Shown piece after piece: positions 34,586-45,587 of a stretch of 64,000 nt of DNA. The stretch is from Hormiphora californensis. Taxonomy: Eukaryota; Ctenophora; Tentaculata; Cydippida; Pleurobrachiidae. The position numbers and the translations under genes were made by a program. A model generated the notes under the pieces. The model saw only the letters and a list, made by a program, of their open reading frames with translations, had not been told where the DNA came from and did no database searches. The stretch is taken from contig CM035355.1 in NCBI GenBank assembly GCA_020137815.1, forward strand, positions 1,698,774-1,762,773, written 5' to 3'. Every line of letters begins with the position of its first letter. Within the stretch, counting starts at the first letter, position 1.

Positions 34586-36020
34586 GATGAATTCTGAACT
34601 TCCATCCTCTTCTACAAGAAGCGGGATGAAGTTTTCAGCCTTCGCAACCCCACCTAGAGGTTCCCATCAGGCGATGCCAGTGCAAACGCCAAGTCACTTC
34701 ACCTCTGCCAACCAATGTTTGTGTAATGGAAATATGACAAACAGGTCCATGCTGAAGTGCAGTACGTGTAAATCATGTTTCCATGACGAATGCGTAGGTC
34801 TGAAGTCACTAGGCGATCTTGTTTCACCATCAGACGATGGTTTGTTTCCCCTTGAGGACTGGGTTTGCAGCGCTTGCATCTTTACGTCCAGGCTTCTCAA
34901 ACCTGGTAGTCCTTTTCTAGAAGCTATAGCTATTAAGGTTGCTAGGCTTATGACAGATACTAGCCAGTCATCTGATAACAGCTCTCACTTCGACACAACT
35001 GTTAACGCATGGCAAAACAACACCATTTCCGTAACATCTGAAGCGAGTATTGACAGCGTCACCCCCAGCATCATGAACAATGACAATTTCCCACCGCTAC
35101 CTTCATCCAACAGCAAATCTTCACTTCAATCCACCGCCACAGCATCCAATGACACAGCTAACACTGCTGCATCTCGCCCAGGTATCCAAAGCACAACCTC
35201 CTCTAAGGTTACAGCGAGAAAAGCACTTCCACCCCAGCCTCGATTGACGATCCACTGTGATGATGTAAAGGAGACGAGGAATGCTATCGACAAAGCCTTG
35301 GAAAATATACCTATCTCTCAAGCAAGAAACTTTTCTTCCTCGGTAAGAGTGTGGTTTCCCAATGAGGAATGCCAACGATTGGCCACAGAATGTTTGAAGA
35401 CTGCAGGAGTGCTAGAGCAAACTGCCAGAGTGTCCGCTGAGGTAATGTCAAAAGTAGAACTCAGGTTTGTCCCTGTTGATTCACTCCCAAGAGATGCCAC
35501 AACTGAGGAATGTAGAAAATTCTGTCTCGAGAAGCTAACAGCAAAGAATGAAGTTCTGAGAACCTGCAAAGACCTTTCCATTGTCTATTTCAAACGCACG
35601 CATACAGACCCGGACCTAGCCACAATTGTCCTGAAACTACCAGTGCAGCTGAAGGACAAGCTTATGTCTGACGGTAGGGTCTTCTTCCAAATGTCTTCCG
35701 TCAGAGTGTCTCATCGTGTACACATCAAGAGATGTCCTCACTGCCAAGCCCTTGGCCACTACCCTGATAAATGCCCGAAGAAATCCCATCCAGCGACATG
35801 CATGTATTGTGCAGAAGAACATTCTACTGAAAGCTGTTCACTGAAAGAGGACACTGAGAAACACTGCTGTAAAAACTGTATCAACAATACAGGACTCTCC
35901 TCAGATGTTAAACCTCACCATGCTGGCTCACCTAAATGCCCAACGTACAAAGAGCACTATGATCGTATTTCAAAAAACTACCGTCAACGCAGCACCTTGC
36001 TCTCAAATACGGGAATCTAA
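34586..36020 (+). CDS. LINE-2 ORF1 with PHD finger and zinc knuckles
   Basis: The frame is open from 34473, but the first ATG is at 34586, giving about 477 residues. Near the N-terminus CLCNGN...CSTCKSCFHDEC...WVCSAC forms a C4HC3 PHD finger. The C-terminal part has CPHCQALGHYPDKC (CX2CX4HX4C), CMYCAEEHSTESC, and a further C/H cluster. PHD domains in ORF1 of CR1-like LINEs have been described (Kapitonov and Jurka, 2003). The middle is Ser/Thr-rich. The stop lies 11 bases before the ORF2 ATG, unlike the overlapping TAATG in LINE-1. Confidence 0.88.
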
Positions 36021-36031
36021 ACTGCAGATCG

Positions 36032-38887
36032 ATGAACAACAAACTTGGTGAAATATACGGGGCGTGCTGCGATCTTGACCTTGACGTACTCGGTTTGACA
36101 GAAACCTGACTAGAAGACGGTGACGTAGTCACCCCTGCACTGATGAAAGAACTAGGATACAATCTCTATAGTTCGGCAAGAGGGGCAAGAGGAGGCGGCG
36201 TCGCTATCTTAGCGAGGAAAGCACTACGTGTAATACCTATCAAGACTAAGAACAAACCAACAACTTTTGAATGTATCGAAGCTACGATTGAAGGTGGGCA
36301 TCTTCAGAAAACTAGATTGGTTGTGGTATACAGACCTCCGTCCTCTTCCAAAAAGGAGTTCTTGGCAGAATTCGAAGAGTACATATCGTCACTAAACGGC
36401 CTCAGTGGACACCCTGTTATCTTGGGCGATTTCAATATCCATACTGAGGATGACGATGATCATACTTCAAACTCCTTCCGTGATTTGCTTGTAGATGAGC
36501 GATGGACACAGCATGTCGAGGATCCAACCCACGAAAGTGGCGGTACATTGGACTTGGTGATAAGCAGAGATGATGAAGCTTCACCTAGGATTAGTGCAGT
36601 CGAGGTTGCAAAATCCTCCGTTTCAGACCATTATGCTGTCACATTCTACTTACACGTCGGAAAACCAATTCACCAAGAAAGAAAAGCTGTTCTGTGCAGA
36701 AACATGAAAAAGCTCACTGTTGAGGTCCTATCTATGAAAATAGATGAGTCACCGCTGATGTCAAATCCACGTCCCTCTACACTGGAAGGGTGTCTCAACC
36801 TGTACAACGTCTCACTTCGAGAAATACGGGATGAGATAGCTCCACTACAGGAAAAGGTTATTAAAGACTCGGATCACCCACCTTGGTATGATACACTTTG
36901 TGAGGAAGCTAAAACCTCCCGCAGGACACGAGAAAGAGCTCTGAAGACGACCTTGAAAGACTCCACGAAGAAAGAAGAACACAAAGAAGCTAGAACAGCT
37001 CTGAATAAAGCTATGAAAGAAACATCCAGATTTCTCATGAAAACCAGGATAAATTTCTATCGTGGAAAGCTTGACTACGTGGCTGATGATCCAGCTGCTG
37101 TCAGTGGGTTAATCAACAAACTACTGGGAAAAGACAAGATCCCACAGGAGCTTCCAAACGGGAATTCTTCGAGTGAAACAGCAGAAAACTTTGGCACTTT
37201 CTTCAAATCGAAAATCGAGGATATCTACGAGACGATCAGAGTTGAAAACGAACAATCTGAACCATTGCCAGAACTACCACAAACTGACTACACTGGTGCC
37301 ACATTTTCATCCTTCCGAAAAGTAACTGAAGATGAACTCAGTGCTATAATTCAATCTATGGAGAAAAAGCACTGTGATCTCGATCCTATCCCTACCAGCA
37401 AACTCGTAGGTGTTCTCCCGAAGTTACTTCCTCTTATCTCTGACATTGTCAACAAAAGCCTACAAGAAGGTTTAGTTCCTGAACAGCTGAAGCAATCACT
37501 TATTCGACCCTCGTTCAAGAAGAAAGGAAGCCCGGAAGAACTCAATAACTACAGACCGGTATCCAACTTAGCTTTTATATCCAAGCTAATTGAAAAATGT
37601 GCGTCTATACAGCTTACGGAGCACCTTGAGACGAACGAACTGTTTCCAGGAGTTCAATCGGCGTACCGGAAACATCATAGCACTGAGACCACACTGGTGA
37701 AAGTAGTGAATGATCTTCTTCTAATTACAGACACGAAATCGAAGGCGGTACTTGTATTGCTAGACCTCAGTGCTGCCTTCGACACGATTAACCATGAATT
37801 GTTACTTGGGAAACTGAGGAGGAATTATGGCGTTGAAGGTACTGCCCTTGAATGGTTTGCCTCCTACCTCAAAGATAGGAAAGCTTCTGTGAAAATTGAG
37901 ACCTCTACATCCTCGCCCTTAGCCATCAACATCGGAGTGCCACAGGGCTCTATACTTGGACCACTGTTGTTCATTCTGTACACAAAAGAGTTGGAAAGTA
38001 TTGCTAGGCACTATGGACTAATGGTGGAGCTCTATGCTGACGATACTCAGTTGTATGTTTCTTTCACCAACGATTCTCTCCTAGACCTCGAGACGAAACT
38101 GCAGGGTTGCTTAAACCACATCAAAGCGTGGATGTCCAAGAACTTCCTCAGACTCAACCCCAGCAAAACTGAAATAATCGTGTTAAACAACAAACATGAT
38201 AAAACAGAAAACCCTGAAAGCCTTCAAACGATGAGCAACCATGAATCTACAAAGCCACTTACACTAGTAAGGAACCTTGGTGTGTTTCTGGACTCAGAGC
38301 TCTCCCTATCTGGTCATGTATCCAGAACCGTAAGGACGTGTCAACTAGCCCTTATGAATCTTTGGAAACTCCACAGAATGTTGGGTGTTAATCTGAAAGT
38401 CAAACTCGTTAACAGTTTAATACACAGCAGACTGGACTACTGTAACAGCCTCCTTGCTGGTTCTTCTGCCAAAGACATCGGTCGATTACAGAAGATTCAA
38501 AACTCTGCAGCCCGTTTCGTCTTTGGACAACGCCTCTACCAAGGCACCACAAACCTTCGCAAACAGCTTCATTTCCTACCCGTTCGAGAAAGAGTGCAGT
38601 ACAAGTTGTGTCTACTGACATACAAAACACTGAATGGTATAGCCCCACCTTACCTATCGAAGATGATAACACTCCGTCAACCGAAGTTAAAAAGTCTACG
38701 AAGGGATGCTGACAAAACCTTACTTGACAAGAACTATGCCAGATATTGTTCGAGTAAAGGTGCGTTCAGTGTCGCTGCTCCGGAAATATGGAATAGCTTA
38801 CCTTCTTCTCTTCGGGAAAGCTCATCCATCACATCATTCAAATCCAACCTGAAAACCCACTTCTTCCGGAAGGCATACGAGTGTTAA
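36032..38887 (+). pseudogene. LINE-2 ORF2, endonuclease - RT with one nonsense codon
   Basis: Starting at ATG 36032, the frame reads into the endonuclease but meets TGA at 36107-36109. This falls exactly where the conserved LTETW motif needs Trp, so a single TGG-to-TGA change is likely. After it the frame is open for more than 900 residues: YRPPSS, LGDFNIH and SDHY of the endonuclease; LDLSAAFDTINH, VPQGSILGP and YADD of the RT; then the EIWNSLPSSLRES C-terminus. If translation restarts at the ATG at 36143, the first catalytic part of the endonuclease is lost. The copy is very recent. Confidence 0.9.
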
Positions 38888-39444
38888 AAACAATGTATGA
38901 AGACAATTTATACTACGAGAATTGTGGTAGAGAGATGAGAGAGAGTTGAGGATCCCGAATTAGAGTGTGAAACCGTGAAGTTAGAACGACCAGTACTCTT
39001 TTCACTCACGCTTTCTAAACTGGTCTTTCTTACTAATTTATATTTAATACTTATTCTTTTTATGTGAAATATTCATTTCTGGATCTCTAGATCCAAGAGC
39101 ATATTCTATTAATCTGCAGTAAGCAGAGACAGTATATTTCATCATCCGATTTAAATATGGTTTAACTAACAAAAATTACCCTCAGAAAATATCTTCTTGA
39201 AAAATATCTGGAAATCCTTGGTATAAAACTAACCGCTTTTGAAACGAGAGTTAGTGAGACGAAGTCCGCACCAAGTGATGCTAGTAGTCAAGACCTAACA
39301 GAACTCGTGTTGTTCTTTATAATATGGACAATGAAAAGCGGACAATAAATGTATATTTGTATTTGTATTTGTATTTGTATTTTGAACTTTTTCTAATCGT
39401 TGTTACCGAAACAAGTGTTTAATTGAGCCTAATTCTCTACAGAT

Positions 39445-39879
39445 ATGTCACGAGTTGTTAAGCTTGTTAATCCACGCATGATAACTGGTATAGTGGGCCG
39501 GGAAATAGTAAAAGACCCTTACTTCAGCCTCCATAAGCTGTATAACACCACTCTCACAGAACTGAAAACCCTCCCTGAGAGCTACCCTTACCGAAAAGAA
39601 ACGGAGAGACTTACAAAAGAAAGGTAAGGTGAAGTGACCTATTCAGTATTCAATCCTCCCCTTCTCTATGTTCTGACACAACATTTCTTCAGGCTGTCTC
39701 TTCTTGAAAATGCGAAATCTGTCGTTGAGTTTGAGGACGCTGTGAACGCCCGCTGTATCGAGAATGTCATCCAAGAGGCGAAGAGCGAGTTGTTGTTAAT
39801 TCGAAAGTTGCCCGCTTGGGCTCCCTGGGAGCCTTTGGTGGGAGATGCACCTGTCGACCAGTGGAAGTGGCCTATTTGA
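39445..39879 (+). CDS. NDUFA5: NDUFA5, copy B (complex I subunit)
   Basis: Two exons (39445-39623 and 39693-39879), 121 residues, the same product as copy A apart from rare changes. The splice donor is a good GTAAGG and the intron is only 69 bases. It ends in DQWKWPI, the family's invariant C-terminus. The glycogenin ATG follows 134 bases after the stop, so the two genes may be co-transcribed. This is probably the main functional copy. Confidence 0.92.
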
Positions 39880-40013
39880 ACTGTGTGTCACGATTTATAT
39901 AAAATGCTGTTGTGAGTTTGTATTGGATACTGTTAACTAAGTTATTTCTACACTGTGAGATACCGTTGTCGGTTGAACCCTATGATTATATCTGTTTATT
40001 CCCAATACTAGCC
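39880..40013 (+). promoter_or_regulatory. NDUFA5-glycogenin junction with acceptor next to the ATG
   Basis: Only 134 bases separate the NDUFA5 stop from the glycogenin ATG. The stretch ends in a T-rich run and ATACTAG immediately before CCATG. No upstream exon of glycogenin is evident. This is what a spliced-leader trans-splice site in a polycistronic unit looks like; it is inferred, not shown. Confidence 0.45.
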
Positions 40014-41682
40014 ATGCCAGGAGTAAGCGGACCATCAGGAGAGGCCTTTGTTACCCTTGTAACAAACACTGAATATGGACTCAGTGCGGCCATTCTGGGT
40101 CACAAGCTGCAATCTCACGGCACCACTAGGGATAGGGTTGTCATGGTAACAGATACAGTAACCCAGGAGACAAGAGACCTGCTCTCTCGACACTGGGACA
40201 AGATTGTTGATGTGTCTGCCCTTGATAGTGGTGATGCCGTGCGGCTGGCTCTAATGAAGCGACCTGAACTAGGCATTACCTTCTCTAAACTAAATGTCTG
40301 GAGGATGACTCAGTACTCCAAAGTTGTGTTCGTAGATGCTGACACTATGCCACTTTCCAATATCGATGAGTTGTTTGGGTTTGAAGAGCTATCTGCATGC
40401 AGGGATGCCGGATGGCCTGACTGTTTTAATACTGGCCTGTTTGTCCTGGCTCCTAGCGAAGGTAAATGTATTATCAGCTTTAAATATTTGCTGTATTTGG
40501 AGGATGGATTATTTATTTATTGCATAACTAATTGTTTCTAGAAAAACTGACCCTAATTTTTCACACAGAAACATACCGTGCTCTTGTAAAACGAGCTGCT
40601 GAGGAGGGCTCCTTTGACGGTGGGGATCAGGGTCTTCTGAATGCCCACTTCGCAGACTGGTCGTACGGGGACATCAAGAAGCACATCCCCTTTACTTTTA
40701 ATGTTAACCCTAATGCGAGTTACACCTACCTCCCTGCGTACACTCATTTCGCTAAGAATGTTAGGATGGTGCACTTCCTGGGGGCAGTCAAACCGTGGCA
40801 CTACTTGTACAGCAACGGACAGGTAATAATGACTTGTGATGTTCTAGAACCTTTTTTTTCTTCTTTCGGTTGTAATTTGTTTATAGTTTTCTTACACTCA
40901 CAGCCTGATAAATTTATCCAATCCTTCTGCAGAGTCAGGTCCTGCCGCCTGCGTGTTAATGAACTTTATAGCCATGTGTGTGTGTGTAACAAATCCTCTC
41001 CATCTAACCTTCCATCTTCTTCTCAGTTCTCTAACCTTCCATTCCTATCATGCAGGTAGTTGGACAAAACATCACGGAGCATTCCCGACGATTCCTGATT
41101 GAGTGGCACAAAACTAAAGAGGAAATCACCGGAGAGAAAACTAACGCCGCTTCTAAACCAACTCCGTCTATGCAGAGTGGTGGTAGTGTTCAGCAGAATT
41201 CCGCTAATCGAGAGGTAACAGTGGTCATCCGACATATTCCGACGTGAAATTCGACCTGAATCTCGACCTGGAATGAGGCGCGCATCAGAGAGATGCCGCA
41301 GTAAGCAAATGATGTCGCGCTTCAACTCTTCTCTCTCGCTAGTCTTTTACTACGAATGCGCACCTCATTCCAGGTCGAGATTCAGGTCGAATTTCACGTC
41401 GAGGTATGGCAATTATGTCGGATGACCACTGTAAAACATGTTTGTTGTAGTTTGTTGTTGTCGTGTTCCTGTGTCAACTTGTTTTAAACTTGTCCCTCCC
41501 TCCCACTCTGTTTCAGTCTGCGTCTGTCCTGGATGTTTTGTCACATATTACGGCACAGATTCGAAGTTAGAATTTCCACCATGTCTCTACCGATCCCCGT
41601 ATTTTCCTTCCAGGGATCAGTGGTCGATGTCCTGTCTCACATTGGATCTCAAATTACTGGCCAGCAACGTCTCTCCTTTTAG
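40014..41682 (+). CDS. GYG: Glycogenin, copy B (complete), with two alternative last exons
   Basis: Self-glucosylating primer of glycogen synthesis, a GT8 glycosyltransferase using UDP-glucose. Exons 40014-40461, 40569-40822, 41056-41214, then either 41517-41570 or 41614-41682. Features are the N-terminal AFVTLVTNTEYGLSA, the Mn-binding DAD (VFVDADTMPL), and FNTGLFVLAPS. YTYLPAY, with the tyrosines that align with the glucosylated Tyr of animal enzymes, is followed by VHFLGAVKPWHY. The two last exons encode similar peptides (SVLDVLSHITAQIRS and SVVDVLSHIGSQITG), each with its own stop. They replace the usual glycogen-synthase-binding tail. Length is about 304-308 residues. Intron 3 starts with a MITE sitting in the donor. 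Confidence 0.92.
41219..41431. mobile_element. 213-bp MITE in glycogenin intron 3, at the splice donor
   Basis: The terminal inverted repeats begin CAGTGGTCATCCGACATA; the arms extend about 65 bp with one gap. The flanking 3-bp repeat TAA (41216-41218 and 41432-41434) is the TWA type used by PIF/Harbinger elements. The first TAA is part of the donor GTAA of exon 3, so the insertion lies one base beyond GTA and leaves GTAACA as the functional donor. There is no coding sequence. Confidence 0.88.
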
Positions 41683-42103
41683 CAACAACTATCTTTATGA
41701 AGGAGTAAAAGTGTTTTTATAAAGGAGCAAGAAGGTCTGCTCTAAAATGTTTCCTATTTCCACTGGTTGGAGATCGGGGGTAGTGTTTATGCGTGTGTTT
41801 AATCTTTTTTCACATTTTTTATTGTAAAGAACAGTCAATTTGCGAGTCAGGTTGTCTGTGTTTAAAAATGAATTTATTTCCTTTTTTTGTAGAGAAGAAG
41901 ACAAATTTAATTGCATGTTTTTTGTAAGAGTATCGAATATATTATCATTTATCAATTTAACTTTTGTGTTTGTTTATCGTGTTTGCTGGTTAGTGAGGTC
42001 GACTTTGTGGCATGGCAGAGGAAATGGAGATACATTTCTGATTTAATTGCAATCAAAATATCATCAACAAATCACTTCATATCCTATCATATCACTTCAC
42101 ATC
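41683..42103. other. Convergent 3' flank of glycogenin and the MINPP1-like gene
   Basis: AT-rich, 420 bases, with no gene. It must hold the 3' UTRs of both converging genes. Confidence 0.6.
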
Positions 42104-43712
42104 CTAGCCCGTTGTAAACAAATTCAGCTCCTCATAGTCCCTATAATAGTTCTGTTTGGATGTCATCTTTTTACAGTTAAAACACAGGAACACAGCCAAC
42201 ATAACGGCCACAAAACACAACGCCACCATTACCAAGAACACTTCAGGGCTCAGTTCAACTTCCCAATTTCCACTTGTGGGTATTATAGTCGGGGCTTCTG
42301 TTGTTGTAGTGGGGGTATTCTCACAGATTACATCCCTATCACACGCCCCTGGGGTGGAGCTAACTAGGTTCTGGAGCTCATCAAGAGTACAGCCATTAGG
42401 GTTCGATGTACAGATTGGCGGAGTGTACTCTCTTTCATTGGCGTACACCTGGAAGAAAGGAGTTAAAGTTTTTCAACGACAAATAAATTACTTGTATGAA
42501 AGATTTTATGAGCTTTCTCACTTTGATCTACCGAACCCTCACGCCGCATCTTATGTAACATGAGGCTCATGTCACATAAATTGCGGCGTGAGCCGCACAA
42601 TTCTTTCTTACCTTGATAACGCTTTCCTCCATTTCCGTGCTATCAAACATTACAAAGGCAATGTTATTTGCAAAAGAATCAGCCACAGACAAGTTGAGCA
42701 CCCCAGACGGTTTATCCAGCCACATATCATCCTGGTCCTGGTAGATATCAAGCAGTGTCACTAACGGTAGTATGGTCTCCGAGTGAGCGAAACGGAGGTA
42801 AGGTATAAGAGGGTCTGATGTAAAACCTGTGATCAGATCTTGAAGTAGACCACATGCTAGGGAGGGTGTAGTTGGGTTGGGGTACGAGGAAGCGTATGCT
42901 CGACCCATTTGATCAGCTGTCTCCAACAACGGTCTCATTTTACCCGGTATGAGATCACAGAATTGTGAACCACCTGCCTCCGTGGGTGAAACCTGCTCGA
43001 ACACACACAGATACCACAAACTCTTCATCTCATCAGTTGTCAGATTCCATCCTATAATTGCTGAAATCTCAGCTTGGTAACCCTGGACCTCTGGAGACAT
43101 CAATATAGCAAGCTCCAGTTCATCTGACTCAGCCTCCAACTCATCATATCCCTGACAGTCCTCCATGTATCTCAGGAGGGGGTCATCAATAGCCATTGAT
43201 ATGGGTTGGTACCCTGTCCAACTGATGTTGCCTCTAGTTGAGGTGTCGGTGAGAGGTCCTGTTTCACCGAGTAGACCCGCCATGAAGGAGGCACCACTTT
43301 GGGAGGTTCTGTCGTAGTGAGTCGCTCTGATGTCATAGTTTGTAGGGTAGTATGAGGGGAAGAGGGTGCTCCCGAACCTCTGCCAGAACCTCTGCCCCAG
43401 GTGGAAATGTTCCAGCATACCCTGCGGAACGAGGTTACTATCGGGGGTATAAAAAGGCTGAACCCAATCATTCTCTTTTATCCAGCTTAGCGGAATTCCA
43501 GATAGTTTTATGGCCATTTCCGTCATTCCCGGTACTTTTGACGTTCCCAGATGTCTACTCCCATGCCGTGCCAGGAGGTAAACCCCCTTTGGTTCCAGTG
43601 AGGTGTCCCATTGGACTGTCGTTATATCTCCCCGGATATACTCGTATGGGGTCTTGGTTCCCAGGGATAGAGCAGAAATGTAGGAGGGAAGCAAGACTAG
43701 GAGACAAATCAT
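42104..43712 (-). CDS. MINPP1-like histidine phosphatase with a C-terminal membrane anchor
   Basis: Branch-2 histidine phosphatase; MINPP1 relatives dephosphorylate inositol polyphosphates in the secretory pathway. Exon 1 is 43712-42612 and exon 2 is 42448-42104, about 480 residues. There is an N-terminal signal peptide (MICLLVLLPSYISALS), the catalytic RHGSRH at residues 49-54, and FAHSETILPLVTLL near residue 312. The latter corresponds to the HAE proton-donor motif of MINPP1, here HSE. After a Thr/Pro-rich stalk the protein ends with one transmembrane helix (VFLVMVALCFVAVMLAVFLC) and a short basic tail. That differs from the ER-retention ending of vertebrate MINPP1 and suggests a cell-surface or lysosomal form. 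It is divergent from MOCS3, whose ATG lies 330 bases away. Confidence 0.85.
42538..42592. repeat. 27-bp imperfect hairpin in the MINPP1-like intron
   Basis: CTCACGCCGCAT...ATGAG pairs with CTCAT...GCGGCGTGAG around a single base, with about three mismatches. It fills a third of the 163-base intron. Confidence 0.7.
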
Positions 43713-44042
43713 GATTAGAACAAATTATTCACTAAGAGCGATATTGATATTGGAATCTCTCTAATGAGACATAGTAAAAATTCCATACACCCACTCGAAA
43801 TTGTGCAAGCGATAACTAGAGGTAGTTGCGGGAAGAGCTAGCATTAGGGAGAGTGTAGAGAGTTGAGCAAGAAAGATTTAAGATAGAAAGAGAGTAAGAG
43901 ACAAAGATCTGGTTAGTACGGGGGGTCGGCAGCAACTGCGTGACTACCTACTTAGGAAAGTGGTAAAAAGGAATAGTGGTTGTAAGTCGTTACTGGTCCA
44001 CACAGTATGTCTACGAATCACCGTTTTTACCTTTTAGGATAA

Positions 44043-45480
44043 ATGTTGGGCGGGACGAACATTGTTGAGAGTTCTCTGAGTGGGGAAGAAATCCAACGAT
44101 ATGGAAGGCAAATGATTCTATCGGACATTGGTCTGAGGGGACAAGAAAGAATTAAACGCAGTAAGGTGAGAAAACAATACATTCACCTTTCCATCTTCAG
44201 CACATTGTATACACATTTTCTCTCTCTCTCGCTCTCTCCTGCTGGTCTGTCCTATCTCATATTATTATTATATTTGCTACCTGGAATAGGGGGCTGCTGC
44301 TACCTCCACTCACCCAGGAAGAGGGGGAACTCTTTGCTCAACCTTTTATCCACATCTCACTCTTCAGGTATTGATCATAGGAGCAGGAGGTCTGGGGTGT
44401 CCTAGTTCCCAGTACCTGGTTGGAGCTGGTGTTGGTACTGTTGGTCTTGTCGACCAAGACACTGTTGACGTGTCAAACATTCACCGACAGGTACGAGATG
44501 AGTTTTAGTGATATTTTTTTGTATTTTTAGTACATTTTGGTGATATTTTTAGTACATTTAGGGTAGTTTTTCAATCCTGATATTTTTTTCAGATTATTCA
44601 CAATGAATCCACAGTTGGCCAACTCAAGGTGGACTCAGCTATTTCTTATCTCCGATCTCTCAACAGCTCTGTTACCCTAATCCGTCACCCTACCTACCTC
44701 TCCCCGTCCAATGCAATGGAAATCATGGAACAATACGATCTAGTTCTAGGACTGCTCTGACAACGCCCCCACTAGATATCTAGTGAATGATTGCTGTGTG
44801 ATACTCGGTAAACCCCTCGTATCAGGAGCTGCACTAAGGGACGAGGGTCAGATATCTACATTCAATCTATCCGGGGGTCCATGCTACAGATGTATCCATC
44901 CCTCTCCCCCGGATCCCATCCTCCACCCCGTCCTGTCAGGAGGCTGGTGTTCTCGGTCCTGTCACGGGGCTAGTTGGAGCACTCCAGGCGGGTGAGGCCC
45001 TGAAAGATACTGGCCACTGGAGAGGGAGCGTATAGTGGCAAGTTAGTACTGGTTAGTCCCTGGTGTGGGGTATTCAGGACGATAAAACTCCGGCCCAGGA
45101 GGGAGGATTGTGCTGTCTGTGGGGTGGAGCCATCCGTGACAAGTCTTGTGTCAGCAGGGGAGGTGTCGTGTGGTGGTGTGACACCCGTTACAGATAGAAT
45201 AACTGTCAAAGAACTCCATTCGACAGATTACAAAACCATCTTAGATGTTCGACCAGCGGTAGAGTTTGGTATTTGTGCGCTGGACCGCAGTACGAATATT
45301 CCCATTTCAATTTTACTGCGGGGGAAGGGTGATATACCTCAACTAAGTGAGACAGTGTATGTTGTTTGTAGGAAAGGTAATGACTCACAGAGAGCAGTTA
45401 AATGGCTGCGAGAGCAATATCCGGATACGAGGTTTCGAGATGTTATAGGAGGTTTGGAGGAATGGAGTAGGAACTGTTGA
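44043..45480 (+). pseudogene. MOCS3: MOCS3/UBA4 gene with three single-base frameshifts
   Basis: E1-like adenylyltransferase plus rhodanese that thiocarboxylates MOCS2A (molybdopterin synthesis) and URM1 (tRNA thiolation). Exons 44043-44165, 44368-44490 and 44593-45480. Seen are RYGRQMIL, the nucleotide-binding GAGGLG, DCSDN...TRY, CYRC, the Zn pair CAVCG, and the rhodanese with its active cysteine in VCRKGNDSQ. As written, the third exon needs three one-base corrections, each an extra base: near 44749 (before GACTGC), between 44911 and 44925, and near 45011-45020. Without them translation stops early. Either this copy is dying or the assembly has insertion errors here. The next gene starts about 107 bases downstream. 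Confidence 0.85.
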
Positions 45481-45587
45481 TACTAGTTTTCCTATTTATT
45501 AACATATTTCCTGACATAATTTTATTAATTTATTTCTTTTAGTCACCCATAAATACACGAGTTTTTCTATTGAATCACTGCATATTT
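45481..45587 (+). promoter_or_regulatory. MOCS3-to-next-gene junction with acceptor-like site
   Basis: 107 bases between stop and ATG. A T-rich tract ends in TTCTTTTAG at about 45542. This fits a trans-splice acceptor between two genes of one transcript (inference). Confidence 0.4.

Larger units (their letters stand above)
34423..39380 (+). mobile_element. LINE-2: nearly intact CR1/L2-type LINE with PHD-finger ORF1
   Basis: About 4.96 kb with exact borders from the empty site in unit A. The 5' end joins after CTTCTGGC and the 3' end is a (TTTGTA)n tail before TTTTGAACTTT. About 9-10 target bases (AACCAGCG...) present in unit A are missing, and no long target duplication is evident. It carries a short 5' UTR, ORF1 (PHD finger plus zinc knuckles) and ORF2 (endonuclease and RT). 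Both ORFs are open except for one TGA in ORF2. It is distinct from LINE-1 in ORF1 architecture, spacing between the ORFs, and tail. Confidence 0.92.
33634..40690. repeat. Tandem duplication, unit B, split by LINE-2
   Basis: 33634-34422 copies 31496-32287 (3' end of the Q-rich gene and its flank). LINE-2 then intervenes, and the copy resumes at about 39380 with the sequence preceding NDUFA5, continuing through NDUFA5 and glycogenin to about 40690. Beyond that point the glycogenin sequence is present only once. Unit A therefore preserves the empty target site of LINE-2. Confidence 0.9.
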
